Origin: Porticoccaceae bacterium LTM1
Lineage (GTDB): Bacteria > Pseudomonadota > Gammaproteobacteria > Pseudomonadales > Porticoccaceae
Reading direction: 5' to 3'
Assembly: GCA_030252795.1 (NCBI GenBank)
Contig: CP127080.1
Location: forward strand, 2,058,501 to 2,122,500
Length of the DNA stretch: 64,000 nucleotides
In this document: positions 28,822-36,776 of the stretch, one piece after another
How positions within the stretch are numbered: position 1 is the first letter of the stretch
How the letters are laid out: each line of letters opens with the position of its first letter
The notes under the pieces: generated by a model
Seen by the model: only the letters and a program-made list of their open reading frames with translations
Database searches by the model: none
What the model was told of the DNA's origin: nothing
Position numbers and translations under genes: made by a program

Positions 28822-28922
28822 TTTCAGGCTCCAATTGTATAAAAGGCAATGGCACCACAGGATTCAGCCTGTCCTTGTTTGTCAGTATGACTCTGACCGT
28901 AAGCCCCTACTTAGCAGTGGAC

Positions 28923-29192
28923 CTACAAAGCCCCAGCTTGAAAAATGTAATTTCCTGCTACAACAGAGATGACGAACACAAACCAACCAATGAGCTTAAG
29001 CCGTTCTGAATTCAAAGGCTCCTTGATTGCTTTACCACCCAAAAAATACAGTATTAAGCCACAGCCAACAGAGAATAAGTTTATGAAACACCAGCCCTCA
29101 AGCGACAAAAACTCAGGCCTATAACCAAACAGTGTTACCACACACCAAGCCAGACCACTTAAGACCGAAAGCCCACCAATGTATTTAAGCAT
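28923..29192 (-). CDS. Small three-helix membrane protein
   Basis: 89 residues with three hydrophobic segments (about 5-24, 33-50, 66-84) and no recognised domain. It is one of a run of small minus-strand orphan genes with visibly more A+T than the flagellar genes. Function not recognised. Confidence 0.55.
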   Translation of the reverse strand: MLKYIGGLSVLSGLAWCVVTLFGYRPEFLSLEGWCFINLFSVGCGLILYFLGGKAIKEPLNSERLKLIGWFVFVISVVAGNYIFQAGAL

Positions 29193-29299
29193 TTAACCTC
29201 AAATCACTTAACGATTCCTTTAAAAGGTAATTTACAGAAAACAAGCATTATCAATAATCAATTAGATCAACGGGATCCAATAACGCCCCCTTTGACCCC

Positions 29300-29656
29300 C
29301 TATATTTCACCGTATTGATACCTCAGCCTACAGCATTCACTACCAATACTCACATGTGCTTCTGACTTCTCTGAAAGATCCCTGATATATTGGTACCCAG
29401 ACTCACACTTTATCCATTCTGAGAGGTTGATTCTTTTCAAAAGCTCCTCATACGCTGAGGCAGAAAATTCAATCTCAAACTCCTGAATCATATCACCTGG
29501 AGAAAAGCTACTGGATGAATTTATTATTTCAAAATCATTTGGTATAGGAATTTCGATTACTTCCGAAACACGACCTATCACTTCATATTCATTCGGATAA
29601 AACCCACAACCGGAGATCGAAACAAAACATACAGCTATCAGAAATTCTCTCACCAA
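29300..29656 (-). CDS. Putative small lipoprotein
   Basis: 118 residues beginning MVREFLIAVCFVSISGCGFY: a short charged start, a hydrophobic core and a lipobox SISGC at 14-17, so probably an exported lipoprotein. The remainder is mixed alpha/beta with several serines and two adjacent cysteines near the end (ECCRLRYQYGEI). No family recognised. It is bordered on both sides by gaps of 100-160 bp. Confidence 0.6.
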   Translation of the reverse strand: MVREFLIAVCFVSISGCGFYPNEYEVIGRVSEVIEIPIPNDFEIINSSSSFSPGDMIQEFEIEFSASAYEELLKRINLSEWIKCESGYQYIRDLSEKSEAHVSIGSECCRLRYQYGEI

Positions 29657-29816
29657 TTCTCACACCCACACTCATACCAGATTCACACCCCACCAAAAAG
29701 GGACAGCCCCCTTTATCCTTGAAAATAATCCGCCCCCTTTTTTCTGTTAACGCCGCCAACACGGACGAGTAACTTATAGCTAGTCCAGCCCACTTGTGCG
29801 CACGTGCTTGGCCTTA

Positions 29817-30236
29817 TTAAAAGACATACACACCGCAAACATAAATCAATCCAAGGGCTGAACCGAGAAATGACCATTGCATTATTTTGACTGGACTACC
29901 TACTTGACTAGAAGCCACACCTGCAAGGGATTTAAACAGCCAACCCGCACTCAATGCAGGAACCAATAGAGCCGCCCTAGCTATGAATTTAGCTCCTGAT
30001 TCTGTTTCAGGATTTAATTCCTCCAAAAGCCAGCCAATCCCAAAGTACGCTGATATTCCAAGAATAGTCAGAATAGATAATATGATGGGTGGAATCAGCA
30101 ATGCTTCCCAAGAGCTAACCCCTCTCTCCTCAATGAGTCTTGATAGCCAAGTATCCGGATCTTCAGAATCTTGATGCACGCGAGTCCTTTTAACGCTTTT
30201 GTAAAAGGCGCGACGCCAGGAGCGTCCTTTTGACAA
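29817..30236 (-). CDS. Membrane protein of unknown function
   Basis: 139 residues: an N-terminal basic region (SKGRSWRRAFYKSVKRTR) then three hydrophobic segments (about 44-68, 85-105, 116-137). It lies 5 bp after the next gene in the same strand order, suggesting a two-gene operon. No family recognised. Confidence 0.6.
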   Translation of the reverse strand: MSKGRSWRRAFYKSVKRTRVHQDSEDPDTWLSRLIEERGVSSWEALLIPPIILSILTILGISAYFGIGWLLEELNPETESGAKFIARAALLVPALSAGWLFKSLAGVASSQVGSPVKIMQWSFLGSALGLIYVCGVYVF

Positions 30237-30241
30237 ACTTG

Positions 30242-30658
30242 TTAACTGCCGCCTGCGCCATAGGTAACCTTAACCTTGTTCAGAAGACCCCAGCTAGATT
30301 CAGCTTTATATTCAGAACCGTTCAAACTTCTCTCTATTCTCAGTTCTGTGTTAGAAACCCACCTTACAGGCGGGGAGACATCCTTTGGGTGACCATCGAT
30401 AATGTATATATTGCCACCCTCATTTTCGAGCTCATCGTCAGATTCGATTATTGAAATCTGGGTGCTGAAACCAGTCGTAGCTCCACAATCTCTTTGAAAC
30501 ACCACTACTTTATGCTCTTTATTGGGCGACATAACCTCAGTGTAAACTTCGTTCCCGCACATGTCGCTGGTTGCATAAATGAATAATCCCGCGATTGCTA
30601 GCGGAACGCCAACAACCAAAATACCGAAAGAGATAGCAATTTTCTTCCAAACATTCAT
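30242..30658 (-). CDS. Small exported or anchored protein of unknown function
   Basis: 138 residues with one N-terminal membrane segment (about 7-29) and a soluble domain with NEVYTEVMSPNKEHKVVVFQ, a cysteine (RDCGATTGFSTQ) and VRWVSNTELRIE. The pattern 'new S-P-N-x-x-x-K, then C-G-A-T-T' is one I associate with a family of small uncharacterised proteins, but I cannot name it with certainty. It precedes the membrane protein at 29817-30236 in an apparent operon; the conserved non-coding block at 30664-30801 is directly upstream. Confidence 0.6.
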   Translation of the reverse strand: MNVWKKIAISFGILVVGVPLAIAGLFIYATSDMCGNEVYTEVMSPNKEHKVVVFQRDCGATTGFSTQISIIESDDELENEGGNIYIIDGHPKDVSPPVRWVSNTELRIERSLNGSEYKAESSWGLLNKVKVTYGAGGS

Positions 30659-30663
30659 AGGCA

Positions 30664-30801
30664 GTTAACAGCCTGTTTAAGAGGCCTTCGGCCTCATAAC
30701 AATTATTATCGAGCTTCCCGCTTAATATATTATCGGGTCACCCATCCTTTAGATAACTCTTTGTTTTTAAAACAACAAAACCTATATCAAAATTACTTGA
30801 T
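30664..30801 (-). promoter_or_regulatory. Conserved non-coding block, copy A
   Basis: Shares an ordered set of sequences with 62023-62151: GCCTGTTTAAGAGGCCTT at 30671-30688, then ATAACTC, TGTTTTTAA and TATATCAAAATTA at identical spacing from 30753 to 30801. The end is a palindrome TATCAA-N6-TTGATA (30785-30802), like an operator. It lies immediately upstream of the orphan gene pair on the minus strand, so a shared promoter/operator or a shared insertion border are both possible. Confidence 0.5.
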
Positions 30802-31012
30802 ATTATTATCGGGCCTGATTTATTTGAGATTTAACTGAGCGAGAAGAGCAAAAATTATACTGTACAAAAAATCGCTCTCAGGGAAGGAATCAAGCGCCCC
30901 ATCACCACTCCCTCGGCCAATCTCACAGCAATCACTCGCCAGACACTCTACGCACAAAACATTAAAGCCATATTGAAACCGGATCAAGGCCTTATCCATC
31001 CATCAGGCACAA
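30802..31012. other. Non-coding gap before the flgE terminator
   Basis: Together with the preceding block this makes a gap of about 420 bp between the last orphan gene and flgE. I found no supportable gene, promoter or tRNA in it; the plus strand has a partial open frame without a convincing start. Confidence 0.35.
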
Positions 31013-31066
31013 AAAAACCGGTGGCAGTCGCGACCACCCCCGTCGTCGCGACTGCCACCGGTTTTT
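31013..31066 (-). terminator. Terminator of the flgBCDE operon
   Basis: A perfect 21-bp stem (31013-31033 with 31046-31066) with a 12-base loop, bounded by A and T runs, so it is bidirectional in form. It begins 14 bp after the flgE stop (31081) on the minus strand. It isolates the flagellar operon from the accessory block. Confidence 0.93.
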
Positions 31067-31080
31067 ACCCACCCCAAATC

Positions 31081-32346
31081 TTACCGCAGGTTAATCACAG
31101 CCTGCGTTACGGCATCTTCTGCCTGAATTACCTGGGCGTTGGCCTGGAAGTTTCGCTGGGCAACGATCATGGCTACCAGCTCTTCAGTAATTTCTACGTT
31201 GGAGTCTTCCAATGCGCCGGATTGCAGTACGCCGCGGCCAGCAGTTCCTGGAGCACCTACTACCGGCACACCGGAGTTAAAGGTTTCGGACCATTTACTG
31301 TTGCCCTGCGGCTGCAAGCCTTGCGGGTTGGAGAAGTTGGCCAGAATTACCTGGCCCAGTGCTCGGGCTTCACCGTTGGTGTACTGGGCGAACACAATTC
31401 CGCTTTCGTCGATTTCGATACCGCGCAGCTGACCAGAGGCAAAGCCGTCCTGATTGATGGCGCTCACAGCGAACGGGCTACCAAACTGGGTATTGCTGGA
31501 CAGGTCTACGGTAAAGTTCTGCGGCGATACGTTAACGATGGAACCGTCTTTATTGCGTGGCTGCCAGTTATTAATGTTCAGCTCCACCGGGCCGCTGCTC
31601 AGGTCGAACTGACCATTTTGTTCAAAGGTCAGGACTTCCGGGCCAGACGTGGATACGCCATCGATCATGGTATGAGCATTCCACTCACCGGCGTTGGCGG
31701 TTTTTACCCAGTATGTACTAAGAATATGCGGGTTACCAAGGTCGTCGTACACGGTAGTGGAGGTAGACGCGTTGTACATGTCGGAGGTCGGCTCGGTTGG
31801 CGGTGTTGCAAAAGCATCATAAGGGCCACCCCATGCCGACGGTGGTGGCACTTCGCGGGAGTCGATGTTGGCGACAATTTCCACACCGGTGGTAGCGGCC
31901 GGAGAAATCAGGTTGGTGTCCAAACGCAGCGGACCTTCCTGTTGCACGACACGACCGGCGTTGTCGGACTGGAACGCCTGCAGGCGCAAACCTTCCGGAT
32001 TAACCACATAACCTTCTTTATCCACACCGAACTGACCGGAGCGGCTGTAAGAGCGCGAACCGTTGTCGTCGAGAATAAAGAAACCGTTACCGTTGATAGC
32101 CACGTCCAGGGAGTTTTCGGTAAAGCTGATGTTGCCCTGGGTAAACTGCTGGGCAACCGAGGAGAGACTTACCCCCTTACCAATCGCATTAACACCGGTA
32201 CCCAATACGCCGGCGGCGTAGAGGTCGGAAAACTGTGCCCTTGAGGTTTTAAAACCTGCGGTGGCACTGTTTGCGATGTTGTTGCCGATTACCCCCAACT
32301 CAGCGGTTGAAGCCCGTAAACCGGATACTGCGGTATCAAATGCCAT
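31081..32346 (-). CDS. flgE: FlgE, flagellar hook protein
   Basis: 421-residue hook subunit. It begins MAFDTAVSGLRASTAELGVI and has GNNIANSATAGFKTSRAQFS, the hook family N-motif; the C-terminus reads LEDSNVEITEELVAMIVAQRNFQANAQV, as expected. The middle holds the hook-specific D1-D2 inserts (about 140-340). Last gene of flgB-C-D-E, before a very strong terminator. Confidence 0.96.
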   Translation of the reverse strand: MAFDTAVSGLRASTAELGVIGNNIANSATAGFKTSRAQFSDLYAAGVLGTGVNAIGKGVSLSSVAQQFTQGNISFTENSLDVAINGNGFFILDDNGSRSYSRSGQFGVDKEGYVVNPEGLRLQAFQSDNAGRVVQQEGPLRLDTNLISPAATTGVEIVANIDSREVPPPSAWGGPYDAFATPPTEPTSDMYNASTSTTVYDDLGNPHILSTYWVKTANAGEWNAHTMIDGVSTSGPEVLTFEQNGQFDLSSGPVELNINNWQPRNKDGSIVNVSPQNFTVDLSSNTQFGSPFAVSAINQDGFASGQLRGIEIDESGIVFAQYTNGEARALGQVILANFSNPQGLQPQGNSKWSETFNSGVPVVGAPGTAGRGVLQSGALEDSNVEITEELVAMIVAQRNFQANAQVIQAEDAVTQAVINLR

Positions 32347-32443
32347 GGTGCTCTCTCCTGCCTGTTATCTTTCGTATTCTGTTGTCATTCTGGTCTGGCG
32401 CTTTGCCCGACACTGTTTAATTCAAGTTGGTTAATTAATTCTG

Positions 32444-33127
32444 TTAGTGGAACTCACGTACCTGACTGAGTGCCATGGTGGCCCCTCCTGCCAGGTTGAG
32501 GGTGACGTCACCGCCGCCTTGCCCTATGGAAACACTGTCCACTTTTACGCGAGTGAAAGTGGCGACCGCCTCGGTGCCATCACCGATATTTGCGTTGGCG
32601 GTCACCGAATACATGCCGGGCGGCAAAGCTTTGCCGTCGGAGCCGACCCCATCCCATTCAAAGGGAATTACCCCCGCCGGGTTGGGGCCGAGCGACACGG
32701 TATCCACCAGCCGCCCGGTCATGTCCTTCACCTGCACCACCAAACCGCTTGTTGATGCTGGCAACTCCACTACCCCTTTCAGCACACCACCCTCTTCCAG
32801 CGGCGCTACGTTGTAGGCGCTCACCACATCGCGGCCCACCAAAGACGCGGCCTGCAATCCGGAATTTGAAGACAGAGAGCCCACCAGCCCATTTAAGGAG
32901 CCGTTCATTTCCTCAATGCCGGAGACGGTACCGAACTGGGCAATCTGCGCCAGAAACTCGGAGCTTTCCTGTGGCTTGGTTGGATCCTGGTTTTTGAGCT
33001 GAGCCACCATCAGGGTCATAAAATCCTGAATACCCAATTGGTTCGGGTCATTAGTGGCCTTCTGGGTGCTCTGCAGGGATTGCTGAGTGGTCAATCCGAT
33101 ATTGCTGTATGGGTTTACGCTGGTCAT
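32444..33127 (-). CDS. flgD: FlgD, hook-cap (scaffold) protein
   Basis: 227 residues. FlgD caps the growing hook and is then discarded. N-terminal part: LGIQDFMTLMVAQLKNQDPTKPQ, the family signature. The C-terminal FlgD Ig-like and Tudor-like domains include PAGVIPFEWDGVGSDGKALPPG and VDSVSIGQGGGDVTLNLAGG. It lies between flgC and flgE with a 97-bp gap to flgE. Confidence 0.95.
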   Translation of the reverse strand: MTSVNPYSNIGLTTQQSLQSTQKATNDPNQLGIQDFMTLMVAQLKNQDPTKPQESSEFLAQIAQFGTVSGIEEMNGSLNGLVGSLSSNSGLQAASLVGRDVVSAYNVAPLEEGGVLKGVVELPASTSGLVVQVKDMTGRLVDTVSLGPNPAGVIPFEWDGVGSDGKALPPGMYSVTANANIGDGTEAVATFTRVKVDSVSIGQGGGDVTLNLAGGATMALSQVREFH

Positions 33128-33148
33128 TGATTCAATACCCTGCTGTTA

Positions 33149-33559
33149 TTAGTTGCCGAGGTTGATGGTTCGCATCATCAACTGCTTTACGGTGTTCATC
33201 GCCTCGATGTTGTTCTGGTAGGCGCGCGATGCTGAAATCATGTTGGCCATCTCTTCCACAGAGTTCACGTTGGAGTAATAGATGTGGCCGGTTTCATCCG
33301 CCATCGGATGCTCGGGCATGTACTGGCGTCGCGGCGCAGTTTCTTTCTGGACGATCTTGGTAACCTCCACACTGGCAGAAGCGCCATTGATACCGTCGTG
33401 CAACATCGCCTTGAAAATAGGCTGCTTGGAACGGTATGCCCCTTCAGCTGTTGAGCTGACCGACTCGGCATTGGCCAGGTTACTGGCTACGGTGTTGAGG
33501 CGAATGGACTGGGCACGCATGCCAGAACCCGATACATCCAGAACATTAAATAGACTCAT
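33149..33559 (-). CDS. flgC: FlgC, proximal rod protein
   Basis: 136 residues, the usual size. It begins MSLFNVLDVSGSGMRAQSIR and ends with the conserved SNVNSVEEMANMISASRAYQ and NIEAMNTVKQLMMRTINLG. It forms part of the proximal rod with FlgB and FlgF. It lies 14 bp after flgB. Confidence 0.97.
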   Translation of the reverse strand: MSLFNVLDVSGSGMRAQSIRLNTVASNLANAESVSSTAEGAYRSKQPIFKAMLHDGINGASASVEVTKIVQKETAPRRQYMPEHPMADETGHIYYSNVNSVEEMANMISASRAYQNNIEAMNTVKQLMMRTINLGN

Positions 33560-33573
33560 CGCTCGCTCTCCTT

Positions 33574-33963
33574 TTATTCGCCACGCAGTGCCAACATCAG
33601 CCCCTTGAGGGAGCCGTTAAGAAAGTTCAGGCTGGCTTGATAACGCACGGCGTTTTCACCGAACTGTGCCTGTTCAATTTGAGATTCCACCGTGTTGCCG
33701 TCTGCGGACATCTGGGTGGGAATACGGTATTTGAGGGTGGCTCCGGCAACACCGGCGGTGCTGATGTGGCCGCTGTCGGTGGTGCGCAAACCATTTACCG
33801 CCTGCTTTTGACTGCTCAAAACTTCACGAAAATCGATATCACGAGCCTTGTACCCCGGTGTATCTTCGTTGGCCAGATTGGACGCCAAAATCTCGGCGCG
33901 CTTGGCCCGCACACTCAGGGCGGTGGCATGAACATTGATATTGTTATCGATCCAGCTTGGCAT
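33574..33963 (-). CDS. flgB: FlgB, proximal rod protein
   Basis: 129 residues. Rod protein nearest the MS ring. Characteristic segments: NINVHATALSVRAKRAEILA and SNLANEDTPGYKARDIDFRE; the C-terminus ends GSLKGLMLALRGE. First gene of flgBCDE, with a perfect sigma-54 promoter 80 bp upstream, divergent from flgA. Confidence 0.96.
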   Translation of the reverse strand: MPSWIDNNINVHATALSVRAKRAEILASNLANEDTPGYKARDIDFREVLSSQKQAVNGLRTTDSGHISTAGVAGATLKYRIPTQMSADGNTVESQIEQAQFGENAVRYQASLNFLNGSLKGLMLALRGE

Positions 33964-34042
33964 GACTCAGTCTCTTGCAGTTGTCTGTCTTCTAGCTCAA
34001 CACGATCAGCGTTGAGCGCTTTCCTGACCTTTCACAAAACAT

Positions 34043-34058
34043 AGCAATCGCTGTGCCA
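34043..34058 (-). promoter_or_regulatory. Sigma-54 promoter of flgBCDE
   Basis: The minus strand reads TGGCACAGCGATTGCT, a perfect consensus with GG-N10-GC. The predicted start is near 34031, giving a leader of about 68 bases before flgB. Confidence 0.88.
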
Positions 34059-34210
34059 AAAAATACTTTATCTTTATTTTCAATAAGTTAACCTGATTTC
34101 GCATTTAATCAGCACACGCCGAACAGCGGCAAACGGCTACGGCATGCCCCCCCCATTGCCGCCGGCTTGCCGCCCCGGAGAGGCAGCCTGCTTCCTCACA
34201 CCGAAATTTT

Positions 34211-34226
34211 CGGCACGGCACTTGCA
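34211..34226 (+). promoter_or_regulatory. Sigma-54 promoter of flgAMN
   Basis: The plus strand reads CGGCACGGCACTTGCA with GG-N10-GC spacing and one mismatch in the -24 box. The predicted start is near 34237, about 33 bases before flgA. It is divergent from the flgB promoter, with 150 bp between them that probably hold shared FlrA/FlrC binding sites. Confidence 0.83.
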
Positions 34227-34269
34227 TCATTTATCTACAGAAACTCATAACAGCCGGAATTACGTCGCC

Positions 34270-34998
34270 ATGAACAAACGGCCAGCCAGACAAAACAGAA
34301 CTTCAGTGCGCAGTGGATTACTGATTGCACTGCTGTTGCCATGGCTCACCGGAAACGCCGACGGCATTCAAAGCCACGAAAGCATTCGTGCGACGGCTGA
34401 AGGATTTGTCAGCAACCAACCTGCCATTCAGCAGATGGGCGATGTAAAAGTCATTGCCGGACAGCTCAATAACAGCCTGCAGTTGCCGTTATGTAGTGTT
34501 GCACTGGAGGCGTTTTTGCCGCCGGGCGGCAAGTTGCTGGGCAAAACCAGCATCGGCGTGCGCTGTCGCGGTGAATCGCCCTGGACTTTATATGTGCCGG
34601 TAACGGTTACAGCTACACAGGCTGTGCCGGTGGCCACCCGCACATTGCGTCGCGGTGAGGTATTGTCTGCCGAAGATGTCAGCTTGATGGAGCAACCACT
34701 GCATCAACTGCCAGCGGGTTATTTTGAGAAGGCATCGGAAGCGATTGGCCAGGAGGCAACCCGCAATATTCAGGCGGGCAGCACCCTGACCCAAGGGATG
34801 CTGGCTGCACCGAAAGTGATCAAACGCGGCCAGCAGGTTACCCTGATTGCCGGTAGCGACAGCTTTGAGGTGCGCATGAACGGCAAGGCGCTTTCCGATG
34901 CAGCAGTGGGTGATCGACTGCGAGTGGAAAACCTCAGCTCGAAAAAGATTGTGGAAGGAACGGTGAAGGATACGGGCGAAGTGGTGGTAGGCAATTAA
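34270..34998 (+). CDS. flgA: FlgA, P-ring assembly chaperone
   Basis: 242-residue periplasmic chaperone for FlgI polymerisation. The ATG at 34270 gives a signal peptide (basic MNKRPARQNRTSVRS, hydrophobic GLLIALLLPWLTGNA); a further upstream in-frame ATG would put the sigma-54 promoter inside the gene. The C-terminal SAF domain (about 100-165, VATRTLRRGEVLSAEDVSLM) and the last domain (FEVRMNGKALSDAAVGDRLR and LSSKKIVEGTVKDTGEVVV) are typical. flgM follows after 110 bp. Confidence 0.94.
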   Translation: MNKRPARQNRTSVRSGLLIALLLPWLTGNADGIQSHESIRATAEGFVSNQPAIQQMGDVKVIAGQLNNSLQLPLCSVALEAFLPPGGKLLGKTSIGVRCRGESPWTLYVPVTVTATQAVPVATRTLRRGEVLSAEDVSLMEQPLHQLPAGYFEKASEAIGQEATRNIQAGSTLTQGMLAAPKVIKRGQQVTLIAGSDSFEVRMNGKALSDAAVGDRLRVENLSSKKIVEGTVKDTGEVVVGN

Positions 34999-35109
34999 GC
35001 CACTTAGTGCGAAATCAGTCACAATTACTACGAACTAGTATTAAAGTAATCAGAAACCATGACGCTAATAAGATCAAACATACTGGAAGCTTATCACGGA
35101 GCATCGAAA

Positions 35110-35427
35110 ATGCCCTCTGACATCAAGCAACTGCGGTCAAACCATTTGCCTACTGCCAACTCCAATGGCAAAGCACGTGGTCCGGAGCATGCGTCATCGC
35201 AAAGTGTTCACAACCGCACTGCCGAACCATCGACCAAGGCGAGCGACACGGTAACCGTTACCGACGAGGCTACCCGACTGCAAAATATGGAGCAGGCCCT
35301 GGCCAACGCACCGGTTGTAAATGCCGAAAAAGTGGCGGAATTGCGCCAGGCAATTGCCACCGGCAATTACCAGCCAAACATCGAGCGCATTGCCGACAAA
35401 CTGATTGAACTTGAAGATCTTCTGTAA
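35110..35427 (+). CDS. flgM: FlgM, anti-sigma-28 factor
   Basis: 105 residues. It binds FliA and is exported when the hook is complete, releasing flagellin transcription. Short, polar, disordered N-terminal half (MPSDIKQLRSNHL); the C-terminal helices carry the sigma-binding pattern VNAEKVAELRQAIATGNYQP and IERIADKLIELED. The ATG at 35110 has GGAG at 35098-35101 at good spacing; an upstream in-frame ATG at 35059 would lack a ribosome site. The targets are the four flagellin promoters in this window. Confidence 0.94.
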   Translation: MPSDIKQLRSNHLPTANSNGKARGPEHASSQSVHNRTAEPSTKASDTVTVTDEATRLQNMEQALANAPVVNAEKVAELRQAIATGNYQPNIERIADKLIELEDLL

Positions 35428-35436
35428 GTCGCGCCT

Positions 35437-35925
35437 GTGCCTGCACCCTCATCCATATCTGCCCAGCAACTCCAGCACCTGTTCAATCAGGAGCTGGAGC
35501 TGACCCAGCGCCTGCAGCATCACCTTGAACTCGAACGTGATGCCCTCACCCGGCAGGATATGGAGCGACTGACCGAAAGCGCGCAGCAAAAACAGCACTG
35601 TGTATTGCAATTACAAGCTGCCTCACAACAACGTGAACAGTGGTTACAGCAACAAGGTGTTGCCGCTTCTCGCGAAGGAGTGGATGGCCTGCTCGCCACA
35701 CTGCAGGACGATTCACTTAATGCCACCTGGAAAACCTTGTTGACCGCCATCGAAGCTTGCCAGCAAGAAAACCGACAGCTCGGCATGCTGATCAAACGCG
35801 GTCAACTGGCCACTGAACAGGCGCAGCATATTCTGCAACGAGGAACCACTTCCTCCAACCACGCCTACAACGCTCGCGGCAACAGCGAACACTCAGCCAA
35901 AACCCGACAACTCGCCAAAGCGTAA
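35437..35925 (+). CDS. flgN: FlgN, export chaperone for FlgK/FlgL
   Basis: 162 residues, almost all helical and glutamine-rich (LFNQELELTQRLQHHLELER, HCVLQLQAASQQREQWLQQQ), which fits FlgN, the chaperone of the junction proteins FlgK and FlgL. It starts at GTG (35437), 9 bp after flgM, in the usual flgA-flgM-flgN order. Homology is weak at the sequence level, so context carries much of the assignment. Confidence 0.88.
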   Translation: MPAPSSISAQQLQHLFNQELELTQRLQHHLELERDALTRQDMERLTESAQQKQHCVLQLQAASQQREQWLQQQGVAASREGVDGLLATLQDDSLNATWKTLLTAIEACQQENRQLGMLIKRGQLATEQAQHILQRGTTSSNHAYNARGNSEHSAKTRQLAKA

Positions 35926-35936
35926 GGCCTGCATCA

Positions 35937-36638
35937 ATGGCTGGACCCAATGAAGGCGACGACATTACCTTACCCTCACGGATTGCCGCACTGCTAACCG
36001 AACTACAGGAAGGTAGAGCTCTACTCAATGCATCCATCCCCGGCCGACAAGGCAGCTTTGCCACTTCAGTACTCTCCGTTGATCGCCGCAAATCCCGGCT
36101 GGTGTTTGATGAACTGAATCCGTTAGCCGGACACAAGGCGTTGCTGGAGACCGGCAAGTTGCGGCTGACTGCGCAATTGCGCCAGGTGAAACTTCGCTTT
36201 GCGGTAGAACTTATATCGACAGGTGAGGATGATCGTGGCGCTTACTACATAACCACCCTGCCGAATTCGATTCACCACGCCCAGAAGCGCGAGTACTTTC
36301 GCACCCCGATTCGAATTAACGAGCGCTTGCAGGCTACATTGACCAGCGCCGGTGGAAATGAGCTGGTTGGCAGTGTGATTGATCTTTCTGTGGGCGGCGC
36401 AGGTTTATTATTTGAACGTGATATCAAACTGGAAAAAGGTGATTACTTTCCGGCAATGGTGATTGAATTACCGGATTACGGCACTTTTGAGTGTCCGGTA
36501 TTTATTCGTCATACAAAAACAGCGGATCACTCCGACCAGTTGCGGGTGGGAATACAATTTTCCGGGGTTAATCCGGCGCTTGAGCGTGCACTGCAAAAGG
36601 CCGTGGCTTATTTGCAGCGGCGGATGTTGAAGCCCTGA
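35937..36638 (+). CDS. ycgR: YcgR-type flagellar brake protein (PilZ)
   Basis: 233 residues with an N-terminal YcgR-N-like domain (about 15-110) and a C-terminal PilZ domain (about 115-228). The c-di-GMP-binding sites are intact: RxxxR in QKREYFRTP and D-x-S-x-x-G in IDLSVGGAGLLF. In the family, c-di-GMP-bound YcgR acts on the motor to slow or bias rotation. It starts 12 bp after flgN and so is in the flgAMN operon. Contrast with the degenerate PilZ protein at 4784-5359. Confidence 0.9.
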   Translation: MAGPNEGDDITLPSRIAALLTELQEGRALLNASIPGRQGSFATSVLSVDRRKSRLVFDELNPLAGHKALLETGKLRLTAQLRQVKLRFAVELISTGEDDRGAYYITTLPNSIHHAQKREYFRTPIRINERLQATLTSAGGNELVGSVIDLSVGGAGLLFERDIKLEKGDYFPAMVIELPDYGTFECPVFIRHTKTADHSDQLRVGIQFSGVNPALERALQKAVAYLQRRMLKP

Positions 36639-36675
36639 TAAAGTCTGTCCCCACCACCCAGAAAGGGAGTTTACA

Positions 36676-36745
36676 GTCATTCTGAGCAACGCGAAGAATC
36701 TCTATCTACCAACCTGCGAGATCCTTCGCTACGCTCAAGGATGAC
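36676..36745. repeat. Palindromic GTCAT repeat unit (full, 70 bp)
   Basis: Left half 36676-36702 (GTCATTCTGAGCAACGCGAA then GAATCTC) and right half 36718-36745 (reverse complement of the same consensus), a 15-base loop between. It is one of the compact units of the same family as that around the GIY-YIG gene. It lies in the gap between the converging ycgR and lptG genes. Confidence 0.85.
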
Positions 36746-36776
36746 ATACGTAACGTGGACGATGAAATCAGCTGCG

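Noticed and set aside
30242-30658. Assignment to a named DUF
   Set aside because: The pattern resembles a family of small uncharacterised proteins, but I could not name it reliably, so it is left unnamed.
23000-31000. Integron cassette array
   Set aside because: The small orphan genes and the TAAC-GTTTAA pieces at 30.66 and 62.03 kb recall attC sites, but there is no integrase, some genes are only 5 bp apart, and the GTTRRRY cores do not fit.
30973-32244. Long open frame antisense to flgE (423 codons)
   Set aside because: Overlaps the conserved hook gene and its terminator; no recognisable protein features.
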